A DNA stretch of 31,010 bases, taken from NCBI RefSeq assembly GCF_000485595.1, contig NW_014577300.1, forward strand, positions 153,884-184,893. The letters are read 5' to 3'. The notes beneath the pieces were generated by a model. That model searched no databases. It was not told the DNA's origin and was given only the letters and a program-made list of their open reading frames with translations. This DNA is from Priapulus caudatus. Lineage: Eukaryota > Priapulida > Priapulimorpha > Priapulimorphida > Priapulidae. The translations under genes were made by a program, and so were the position numbers. Of the stretch, positions 18,075 through 26,494 are shown piece by piece (positions within the stretch are counted from its first letter, which is position 1; the number at the start of each line of letters is the position of its first letter).

Positions 18075-18857
18075 ATATATATCAGGAGTAGATAATAGGG
18101 AAGGAGTGTGACATCAATAAACAAGGGAAATTCGTCATTTACTAGCCTTATAATACCTACGATTTACTACGCATAACTCATCCAACTTGAGCTCAAATCA
18201 GACACAGTACATTCGCCTACCATCGTGCGAAATCGTTTCCTCGTATACACCCGCAATCCGGAGATACAGACTAAAACGTATGACACGATTCTCCATTTTT
18301 TGGCCATCAATCCAAAGCCATTGCGCGCCTCTAATTCAAACAAAAGGCAGCTACCTAACGCGCTATTGCTAACTCGGCGAGGCATGTGGCTCGCTGGGAG
18401 ATTAGGCATCAACACTCGGCGAGATAACCTTTGACCTGGTACACAGCTACACAGGCCACCTCTGCACATACCTGGCATGCCTTCACGCACGCACGCCAAC
18501 CGCAATCAGCAGCAGCTGATCGGGCTCAAATCTCCCAGCGAGCCACATTGCCCGCCGAGTTAGCAAGCTGTGGTTGGGTAGCTGCCTTTTGTTTGAATTA
18601 GAGGCGCGCAATGGCTTTGGATTGATGGCCAAAGAATGAAGAATCGTGTCGTACGTTTTAGTCTGTATCTCCGGATTGCGGGTGTATACGAGGAAACGAT
18701 TTCGCACGATGGTAGGCGAATGTACTGTGTCCGATTTGAGCTCAAGTTGGATGAGTTACGCGTAGTAAATCGTAGGTATTATAAGGCTAGTAAATGATGA
18801 ATTTCCCTTGTTTATTGATGTCACACTCCTTCCCTATTATCTACTCCTGATATATAT
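18075..18857. mobile_element. Foldback element family B with about 328-bp arms
   Basis: The left arm (18075-18402) and right arm (18529-18857) are inverted copies with few differences. They start and end ATATATCAGGAGTAGATAAT and meet around a 126-bp spacer (18403-18528). The 61-codon frames on opposite strands of the two arms are copies of one another because the arms are, and are not evidence of a gene. Transcribed from the TSEN34 promoter, this would form a long RNA hairpin. Confidence 0.9.
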
Positions 18858-19076
18858 TGTTGTCGCTATAGCATAAAGATTTGACATCACTTGTGCTATA
18901 TCCGTTTATCTTTGTCTTAACTGCCCACCAGGTAAGTAAAGATCATTTTTTCATCGTTAGGGATTTAGTCAACAAGTATGTTAGAAACCATATCAATAGC
19001 ATTACATATAAATACCACTACATCACTAGGTACCATATGTACCATGATTCACTGACAATTTCATATTACGCTATAT

Positions 19077-19118
19077 TATCAGGAATGGATAATAGATCTC
19101 TATTGTCCACTCCTGATA
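19077..19118. mobile_element. Miniature palindrome with foldback family B ends
   Basis: TATCAGGAATGGATAATAGA (19077-19096) and TCTATTGTCCACTCCTGATA (19098-19117) are inverted copies differing at about two positions. They match the outer 20 bp of the foldback at 18075-18857, as if two ends were joined with almost nothing between. Confidence 0.7.
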
Positions 19119-19223
19119 TTATGTTGTGATGTCTGTCTGTGTCCTAAATTTATGGAATATAGTAACAAGATATATATCTGTATAGTGTACATATAAGTAG
19201 CTAACTGTATTATTATATATATG

Positions 19224-19912
19224 CAGGGTTCTCCAAGCGTTTTCATTATAGCATGGCGGGGCTGCCTCATGGTTCATACAGGAGAACTGAAACAATTTTC
19301 AAGGACTTTCCAAGGACATTTTATCAGACATTTTATCGGAATTCATACACAGAACAAAACATACCTGAATTAATTTAATAACCCCATTCTTGATCACTGT
19401 CACCTCTAAAACATACCTGGATCACATTAATAAACCCTTCTAAACACTGTCACTTCTACAACATACCTTGATTTACTGACTGATTTTATTGACTTACTGT
19501 AATTTGTGATCATCATTTAACTGTCTATCGTGTCTATAGCTTTTTAAGCTCATTTAACGAAATTTTTATTGAGTTTTGTACATTATTGATGGTACAAAAT
19601 TCCTTTTTATTACAGCCAAGGATTCTTTCTAAAAATTCAAGGACATTTTCATGAAATTCAAGGACTTTTCAAGCACAAAATCAACATTTACTAAATTCAA
19701 GTACTTTTCAAGGACTCCCCTCAAATTCAAGGACTTTCCAAAAACTGTGCGAACCATGTGCCTTTACGGTCCTAGTTTTAGCATTTTTTAGCATTTTTTA
19801 GCAAATTTTAGCATGGCGGCTATGATATTTTAAGTGGCAGGTGCATTTTAGGATGGTGGGGCTCGACGATAGCCTGGCGGGCCGCCAGGCTAAGTGCTCT
19901 TGGAGAACCCTG
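19224..19912. mobile_element. hAT-like non-autonomous element (689 bp)
   Basis: Perfect 14-bp inverted ends CAGGGTTCTCCAAG (19224-19237) and CTTGGAGAACCCTG (19899-19912), flanked by ATATG on both sides. The inside is built of degenerate TTCAAGGAC(A/T)TT words (about 19293-19740), TTTTTTAGCA repeats (about 19778-19812) and a near-perfect palindrome AGCCTGGCGG-G-CCGCCAGGCT (19871-19891). No transposase. Confidence 0.8.
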
Positions 19913-19942
19913 ATATGAAGCTGAGGTCTCACTCACTAGTTA

Positions 19943-20737
19943 GGCCAAACAAAAAAATACCTTTGGTTCGGGTCACATGGATTGTGAAAATTAGGGTCGG
20001 TAGGTAGGCATAACATTTTATTTTTTTTTTTTTTTTCTCCCAAACAAAAACATGGGTAGGCAGGAATATAAATTTTTTTTCCCACAAGTTAAATATAGGG
20101 TATACAGCTTGAAATGCAGGAGCCACGAGATGCAAATGACTTGCAGTTGCATGTACCATTGCTGCAAGTCATGACATTGTTTTCAAAATTTGAACACCAG
20201 TCGTTTACTGGTGTCGTGTACTGGTATTCGTGTCTTGTACTGGATAGTAGTGTTAGGAATCGCTCCAAAAACGGAGCTCGATTAATCGTTCCTTTGAACA
20301 AGCGAGTAACCGAAGTGTAAACGGCTCTGCGGCCGCGTATAGCACGATAGCATGCGTATACTATATAGTACGCGATCGATCGCGTACATCAAAGCCGGCC
20401 GCTGCGCCATACGACCTTCAGGCTCTGTTTATGAAGTAGCCGGCCGGCCCGGCCCAGGCTCTATACGACTGTTTCACGTTGTAGGATTCTAGGAAACGTA
20501 GGTAGGAACTGTTTCACTTCGCGCCAACGAAGTTCTGTTTATAAATATTTTGGAACTCTCCTTAGGTAAATAAAATGACAAGAGTCGGATATTTGAATAT
20601 GTATGATCGGCAGGCGGTATCTTTAAATTTTATTTTTTCTTGAAACCCTCTAAAAGTGACCGCGGTCGCACATTTTATCACTCCGAAATGTTAAGTCGGG
20701 CGGGTGACCCGAACCAAAGGTAATTTTTAGGTCGGCC
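19943..20737. mobile_element. TTA-flanked (PIF/Harbinger-like) non-autonomous element (795 bp)
   Basis: Ends GGCC...ACCTTTGGTTCGGGTCAC (19943-19977) and GTGACCCGAACCAAAGGT...GGCC (20705-20737) are inverted. TTA lies directly outside both (19940-19942 and 20738-20740), the 3-bp TWA duplication typical of PIF/Harbinger. Inside are an 11-bp stem (ATGACTTGCAG, about 20137-20175), a GC-rich palindromic block and a 20-bp perfect palindrome (20368-20387). No transposase frame. Confidence 0.7.
20368..20387. repeat. 20-bp perfect palindrome
   Basis: GTACGCGATCGATCGCGTAC equals its own reverse complement. It lies inside the TTA-flanked element. Confidence 0.9.
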
Positions 20738-20921
20738 TTAGCCCTAAAGCACTACACCAGGCTGATGTATTTGCAAACACTGAGGGTGGTCATGCACTGC
20801 CTATTGTGTCCAAATTACTAGAGATGGGCCCACCATTATACATGGTCATACAAGGCACAAACAATTCACAGTCCCATGCAGTGTTGAGAGTCATGTTTTT
20901 ACACCTTGAGAAACTTTACTG

Positions 20922-20993
20922 GCCTGGCCAGGGATTGAACTCACAGCTTTCACAGTGAAACTGGCCACATTAACCACTGAATCACAGCGCTCA
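20922..20993 (-). mobile_element. tRNA-derived SINE head
   Basis: On the minus strand an A box (TGATTCAGTGG, 20984-20974) and B box (GAGTTCAATCCC, 20942-20931) are spaced as in a tRNA gene. The arms do not form a full acceptor stem, so it is a SINE head or tRNA relic rather than a tRNA gene. The rest of the SINE may run down to about 20800. Confidence 0.6.
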
Positions 20994-21039
20994 CCAGTGC
21001 TAAATTGCTAGACGTTCTCCACTCTTAAGTAAGAATTAC

Positions 21040-21177
21040 CTAATTCAACTAATAGTGTAACCTCTTCGGGCAGTAAGTGCATAGGTAAACCAAGTTGACT
21101 GTTCTGCCTTGGTGCACGAGGCAAACATCCAACAAATGTACCAACGATCCGGTGCTTTTCCCGTAAGGTACATGCAT
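21040..21177 (-). CDS. TSEN34: TSEN34 exon 2 (first found): N-terminal domain
   Basis: Acceptor CCTTTTTCAG (ends 21178), donor TTAG/GTAATT. 138 bp, entered and left in phase 1. It encodes ACTLREKHRIVGTFVG, CLPRAPRQNSQLGLP and MHLLPEEVTLLVEL. The LRExxRIVGxxVGxLPRxPRQNxxLGLPxxLLPEE block is diagnostic of TSEN34/Sen34. The split first codon would give Asp if the preceding exon ends in G, as the family expects. The ATG at the exon start is out of frame, so it is not the start codon. Confidence 0.92.
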
Positions 21178-21682
21178 CTGAAAAAGGTTCATGAATGTTT
21201 ATAAACGAATAAGATTAACATAGATCAACTAAAAATTGGTACCGGTAACTGAGTAACGCGGCCTGTGAACTGAACTGTGGAGGTAAAGGCTGGTAGTTGT
21301 AATAGTATGGCCTACTTCCTACGTGCATGCACACATTCTATAAACTAGTGTTGATCGTTAGGTCAGAGCAGATTGATATCGCTCTCTTGTTCAGCAGTTC
21401 GAGTGCGTAAAGCAGCAACATGTAACAGCTCCAGCAATAATCTTTTGAGTTATATCATTCGCTGTCATTACTTAACAGTAGTGTTTGTGGCAGAGCTAAG
21501 GGGGCTATTCGGGTAGAGCCATCTGTTTAAGATAAGAAATATATATCTATGCTGTAATTGACATGTGCCAAGGTGCAGTATTAAAACAGCTCTGTTACAA
21601 TACAGCTTCTGGATTGTTGATGTGTATGTATACTTTACATTGTACTCGCACAGGCACTTGAAACGTTTCAATAATGAAATGA
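21178..21682. other. Probable TSEN34 intron 1; no feature recognised
   Basis: No match was found for the missing first exon or its V-W-N type motif, and no repeat is obvious. Confidence 0.35.
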
Positions 21683-21977
21683 TGGTAAATAAACACGAAA
21701 TGTCTTTATTACTGAAGTCTCAATGTTTATGTATTCTCTATGAACTAACCGTTCCTTTCAATTGCTCCTCTGCAACACACAATTTTACTGCACGCATGCT
21801 ACGGCACAAACTCACGCTGTGAGTCAAAGAAAGATAGAGAAAGCTCTATGCCTGCGGTGAAATTATGTGTTGCAGAGAAGCATCAGTTATGAGGAATTAT
21901 TATAGTGTTAGTAATATAGGCGAAAGAAAGAATATAGACATTAAGAATTTTGTAGTAAACATTGTGTTTATTTACCA
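21683..21977. mobile_element. Foldback element family A, copy 2
   Basis: Ends TGGTAAATAAACAC (21683-21696) and its complement (21964-21977). The inner inverted pair CTCTGCAACACACAATTTTA (about 21767-21786) against AAATTATGTGTTGCAGAG (about 21861-21880) matches the nested design of 5426-5813. Confidence 0.75.
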
Positions 21978-22734
21978 CCATTTTATTAATAACGGTAAAT
22001 ATAATTATTGTCACGTCAGGCTTTCATTTTTAAGGGGCGCGATCGCACTCGCGCTCCACCGCGCACGCGAAATGGTGCCATGGTGCGTGCATCATCGCGC
22101 CTCGTAAAAGTGGTTGAAATCGCGCACCAAAAGTATGTGTGTTATGTTGAAATAGCGCTCCATAGAGTTGTCAATGTAGGGGGGTACAAAAAGGTTAGCA
22201 ACACACAACAATTTGTTGTGTGCAAGTAAGTGAACGTATGGCAGAGGACAGAGGTCTAAACAGGTTACTACCCTCTGGTTTACACAACTAGACAACAGCA
22301 TCCAAATACAAGTACCTACACGGTAGCCACAAGTTACCTGCTCGTTTTCCAATATACGTGGCGAGAAGTGGTTTTCTGCCGACGTGAAACAGTCGTAGGG
22401 CTGGAGGGGCTACATACGTGGTTACTACGTACAAGTAATTTGGCTAGTTTGTTGATGAATTGTGATGATATTTCGTGCTGAAATATGCAGGTACATGGAT
22501 TAGAGTCTCTAAGCATGAAGATCAGAATAAATAAAATAAGTTTATTTTTACTTCTGATCAACTCTTTTATTAATCTGTGTGCTAGTGTTGGGTTGTTGGA
22601 TGAAATTAATGTAATCATGACGAAGCCATTGAATGAATGAAGGTGAAGATGAATGATAATCAGTGGATTGACATAACATCCCAATTTTCGTTTTTGGATT
22701 TCACTCTAGACTGCATGAGGATTGGTCATGATTC
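21978..22734. other. Non-coding; CpG-rich patch at 22035-22110
   Basis: A short GCGCGATCGCACTCGCGCTCC-type CpG-rich stretch is present. Open frames on the minus strand (22092-22352 and 22334-22684) lack ATG starts or recognisable motifs. Confidence 0.35.
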
Positions 22735-23395
22735 TATCATCACACCCCAAGAGGCATGATGGAGAGCCCTCAAGGAGCTCTCCATCATCCCTTTTAAGTG
22801 TGTGATTTTTAGTGGAGCTCTCCATCATGCCTCCTAAGGGTGTGATTTTTTAGTGGAGCTCTCCATCATGTCTCTTAAAGCCGCACTATGCGCATCCAAA
22901 CGCTAATTTCTCCAGTACTAAACTAGCAAATACTTCGTGTCATGCATAATCACACTACCTCATGGCAAAATAAACTCTAGTTCCTCCCATTTCACTGCGC
23001 GTTTGCTTAAAACCCACAAGAAAGAGGTGCGAAATCTGGTAATCTGGCGCCAACGCTAAATTGTTTGCCAAACAATTTCGCCAAGAAACGGTTAGGTGAC
23101 GTCACCTGTTTTTATCTTTGCTACACCCGTACCGCTGTACCGCAACACCGCTGTGCGGTTGCTTGGCAGGGCAACGCGAAAGTGTAAACAACATCGGAGA
23201 ATTTGAACAACATTGGAGGTATTTTCAAATGCCTTTTATAAGACAACGCGCAGTGAAATGGGAGGAACTAGAGATTATTTTGTCATAAGGTAGTATGATT
23301 ATGCATGACACGAAGTATTTACTAGTCTAGTACTGGAGAAATAAGCATGTAGATGCGCATAGTGCGGCTTTAAGGGTGTGATTATGGAGCGTGAA
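22735..23395. repeat. 40-bp tandem repeat with an inverted copy, interrupted by a TTAA element
   Basis: Units GGAGCTCTCCATCATGCCTC with TAAGGGTGTGATTTTTAGT start at 22774, 22814 and 22855. An inverted partial unit precedes them (22735-22765). The third unit is split by the element at 22879-23369 and resumes at 23370. Confidence 0.8.
22879..23369. mobile_element. TTAA-flanked element with long inverted repeats (491 bp)
   Basis: Inverted arms of about 130 bp start AGCCGCACTATGCGCATC and run to the shared CCCATTTCACTGCGC. TTAA flanks both sides (22875-22878 and 23370-23373). The surrounding tandem units show that the empty site carried one TTAA-like word, so the duplication can be read directly. 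The inner part contains GCAACACCGCTG-type words and no frame. Confidence 0.8.
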
Positions 23396-23482
23396 AAGAC
23401 CCCCTATGGTGTCCTAGGGGAGTCATTAGTAGTCCTCCTGTACTTTTCAAATTTGAAAGCCTGTCACGTTCCAAGCACTGAC

Positions 23483-23737
23483 GCTGATAGGGTCTATGTC
23501 CCCCAAGGTACCATTAGAGGGTACGTACCCTGAGTACGGTTCAATATATCGGAACGTACCCTGGTACTATCTAATATGCCGGACCGTACCTCGCCTACTC
23601 CACTAACAAGTCTCGAGAGTCGCCTACGCCTACTCCTAACCCTAATCATATCAGATAGTTACCACTATCAGGGTACGTTCCGATATATCGTTAGTACACC
23701 CTCCGATAGTACCCTGGGGGGCATAGACCCTATGAGC
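23483..23737. mobile_element. MULE-like MITE with 9-bp target duplication
   Basis: Inverted ends GCTGATAGGGTCTATGTCCC (23483-23502) and the complement of GCTCATAGGGTCTATGCCCC (to 23737) are flanked directly by AGCACTGAC (23474-23482 and 23738-23746). Further inverted words (ATATATCGGAACGTACCCTG) continue inward. A 9-bp duplication is typical of Mutator-like elements. 255 bp, no coding. Confidence 0.75.
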
Positions 23738-23746
23738 AGCACTGAC

Positions 23747-25724
23747 AGCAAGACCGATATCGCGTCCATGGCACCAAGCTCACGCGGCCCAAGGATATAA
23801 GAGCTGCATGTCCACATTTGCACATTTGCACATGTCGCACATTGCGAAAATGAATTGTGGTCAGCGGTTATGATATATCCATGAACCACAATAGATATGG
23901 AATACAGATCTGTATTTTATATCTATACCTATGGAACCACTCACGCTACAATATTATTATAACATCGTGGGTATATTTGCTATGCCCATAGTGATAGTTT
24001 ATAGTATGTACAAACTACAAATACAATGTTATGTTGGACCACAATGGAAATAAGTGTGTTAGCCACGCTTTTTGTGTTTTCATCCTCGATAATTTTCTAG
24101 CTGCATTTTGTTTTATTTATGCTGTTATCGATGTAATGTATGCTTTGTTAATTATCGAAATAAATAAATCAAAAAATCAAAAAAACACGTGCGTGTGTGT
24201 GTATGCATTACTGGTGCCTGGTAGTGGTATATGCCTACTGAGTACTGTGTACTCAGTACTCAGTACCTCACCTTTTGCGTTGAATACTAGAGCAGAACTG
24301 CATCCACTTCTAACGAATATTGGTATCATTATAACGTTGCTAGCTCAACCCTGACTATCATATAACAATTTGTATCACCATAATAAACGTACAAACAAGA
24401 ATTGCCTGAAATGAATTCGGCTTGTAAACATAAGGCGAGTTCGCGTGCGTCTATCAGTTAACGTTTATACATGGTGGCGCCATCATACGACACGCGCAAT
24501 CATTACAGGCGTAGCTATATATAAGAGCGCAGAGATTAGATGCGGGTTCTTTGACGTTATAATTATTATTATCATGTGTGAGTAAAATGTATAATTTGTG
24601 TTTATTCACGACTGATGTTATGTATAGCTTCCTTGTGCGCACCAACGACGAGAAACAAAATCTTTATCAAAATTTTCTTATACGGGCTTGGAATGTAAAA
24701 AATGGAAATGGAATCAAATATGGGCTGGCATGCATGCAGTCGAGTTTTGAAGGGAGAAGTAAAAATAATAAGTAGACTGAAGCTCACGAACAGTCAATAA
24801 AAATATGAAAAGATCGCAAAAGCATTGGGTGATAGTGGGCAAACATTTATTGACGGAAGAATCCACAGTAGAATGACACTGCTCTCCTCTCCCCATACTC
24901 CTTCGTTATTGATTTTATATATCCAGATCGTTCCAGCACTGCATGATAACGATTCCAGAAAATTCCATGATTGAAGTTCCAGCACATAATCATTACACTG
25001 ACGCAATTTCGAACTACAAATACTATGCGGTTTTGGACAACATTAGTAGGTATTGACTATTGAGGGATGAACGATTAAAATATTTGGATTTAGTGGGAAT
25101 ATTAGGAGCCAATCGAAGTGCAGTAATCAGCTGGCCGAGCAAGAAGCCAGGAGGAATCGAGTGCAGCTGAAGTAGAAGCATAATATAAAAGTAAAAAGGT
25201 AAGAATACCCACATGTGGATCGGGGTATTGCCACTGTCCGTCAAAAAATTCCAATAACATATGTTCAATCGACTATCTAATAACAACCCCAGATGAAAGA
25301 TACATAATATTGAACAAAGTGGGAATGTATATGTCTACGCGGTTAATGGTTATGCTGTGTTATGCTTATCTCTGTTCTACTTTAAATGTACAATTAAGAC
25401 TGTAATAATTTAAACGAACTCCAATTAATTTTATTTATATAGCTTACATTTTGTTTAAACTGACTACTGATGCGTGCGTGTTCGTGGCTGATGCATATAT
25501 CTGGACGGATGAATTTTGATGAAGATAAGCATATATCTTACGTAGCAATTAGGTTGACTTCTGTACACAAGCTGCTCGTGTTGTTACTGACGCATGGACA
25601 GACTCACTCAAGAAATACCACATACAAATCTGAAATGATTACATGTTGAGAAAAGGCGAGAAAGTTTAAACTAGCAGAATAGCATAGGTTGGAATAAACT
25701 ATAGAGCCGTGCAAATAAAATGCC
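23747..25724. other. Non-coding region, little recognised
   Basis: A 3'-end-like AATAAATAAATC(A)n stretch lies at 24160-24187, a TACTGAGTACTGTGTACTCA palindrome at about 24236, and a TATATATAAG box at about 24510. None comes with a recognisable gene. Open frames are short and look random. Confidence 0.35.
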
Positions 25725-26466
25725 GTTATGCTTTACTTTCTGTATTCGTTTACGAACACGTGATCTATGACACTTTTGTATGCAACATGTGACGGTGAGA
25801 ATAAAACATACGGGGTCTTTGAGCCTGTGTGATGAACAGAAACAGATGTGTTTACTTGAGTACCCGCCACCCCCCCCCCCTCCAAGGTCGGAGGGACCGC
25901 ATGCGCGTTCCCAAAATCTCCGGTAAAGGGGTATTTTTCGCGCGACAAAATCCGGTCCAAGAATTGTAAAAAAGGGGGTGTATTTGACTTTTCACCCGGA
26001 GATTTCTTTAAAAAGGGGGTGTTTTTCCTCTCTTTCATCTTGAATATCATAGAAAACTTTATCAAATTCCGGGATCAAATTCCTGAAAATCCTGCTAGTT
26101 TTGAAAGCTCATTCAGGATTATTTAATTTTGAAATGTAAAAATATTGCCCCCTAGTTCCCCTCGATCACTGAACTCTACACTACGTAGTGTAGACTGGTT
26201 CGACAGTTCCACACGCTACACGTCACTACGGTTGGAATGAGAGCTAACCTGAGATAGGGGGTGCATTGAGCAGTGTTCCAGATTTAGGGGGGTCTCCAAG
26301 GCAGGGAAACCCGCAAAAAGCCCGCGAAAGGGGGGTTCAGAAATTTTAGCAGTCCTGAGATAGGGGGTGCTTTCAAAAGGAGGGAACGAGCATATGCGTA
26401 CCCTAGATAACACTGAGTGGGGGGGGGGGGCCGGGCTTGAGTGTTCAGAGGCAAGAGCTTACAACA
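25725..26466 (+). repeat. 5' LTR, truncated at its left end and split by an insertion
   Basis: 25725-25861 and 26436-26466 match the 3' LTR from its base 18 onward. The missing first 17 bp are seen in the 3' copy (TGTAGTGTAGTTAGTAT). AATAAA (25800-25805) is the likely LTR polyadenylation signal. It ends ...ACAACA. Confidence 0.9.
25862..26435. mobile_element. 574-bp insertion inside the 5' LTR
   Basis: CTTGAGT is single in the 3' LTR but occurs on both sides here (25855-25861 and 26436-26442), showing a 7-bp target duplication. The ends are G/C runs in imperfect inverse arrangement (ACCCGCCACCCC... and ...GGGGCCGGG). AAAAGGGGGTGT and GAGATAGGGGGTGC words repeat inside. No transposase. Superfamily not assigned. 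Confidence 0.8.
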
Positions 26467-26474
26467 CAATATTC

Positions 26475-26485
26475 TGGCGACGAGG
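26475..26485 (+). promoter_or_regulatory. Primer-binding site, tRNA-Ser(GCT)
   Basis: TGGCGACGAGG is the complement of the 3' end (CCTCGTCG plus CCA) of animal tRNA-Ser(GCT). It lies 8 nt past the LTR end, where a minus-strand primer site is expected. Confidence 0.7.
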
Positions 26486-26494
26486 AACTGAAAG

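Larger units (their letters stand above)
17986..21039 (-). other. TSEN34 intron (3.05 kb) packed with mobile elements
   Basis: Donor GTAATT (21039), acceptor ending 17986. It contains a long-armed foldback (18075-18857), a mini-palindrome with the same ends (19077-19118), a CAGGGTTCTCC-ended element (19224-19912), a TTA-flanked element (19943-20737) and a SINE head (20922-20993). No host exon was recognised in the gaps. Confidence 0.8.
14599..21177 (-). other. TSEN34: TSEN34 locus, five exons found, first exon missing
   Basis: Exons at 21177-21040, 17985-17885, 16165-15742, 15328-15167 and 14786-14599 join through GT-AG introns with consistent phases (1, 0, 1, 1). They give about 337 residues plus stop, somewhat more than expected from the roughly 310-residue vertebrate protein once a short first exon is added. 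TSEN34 (yeast Sen34) is the subunit of the tRNA-splicing endonuclease that cuts the 3' splice site of intron-containing pre-tRNAs, working with TSEN2, TSEN15 and TSEN54. Family order is clear: an N-terminal LRExxRIVGxxVG...PRxPRQN...GLPxxLLPEE block, a variable charged middle, and a C-terminal endonuclease domain with Tyr, His and Lys. The first exon (about 20 residues, expected to hold the start codon and a V-W-N type motif) was not found. The 3-kb first visible intron is filled with mobile elements. Confidence 0.9.

Noticed and set aside
18187-18745. Nearly identical 61-codon frames on opposite strands
   Set aside because: They mirror each other only because they lie in the two arms of the foldback; not evidence of selection on protein.
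20922-20993. Functional tRNA gene on the minus strand
   Set aside because: A and B boxes are good, but there is no closing acceptor stem, so it is a SINE head or relic.
22334-22684. Candidate TSEN34 first exon with a donor near 22335
   Set aside because: It lacks the expected V-W-N type motif and an ATG in frame; the phase fit alone is not enough.
22735-22878. CRISPR-like regular repeats
   Set aside because: Units are directly tandem without unique spacers, and the genome is eukaryotic.
24505-24520. TATATATAAG as a core promoter
   Set aside because: No first exon or start codon context follows on the plus strand; such words are common in AT-rich DNA.
26190-26220. A V-W-N peptide on the minus strand that could be TSEN34 exon 1
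   Set aside because: It lies inside the insertion within the gypsy LTR and has no donor in the right phase.
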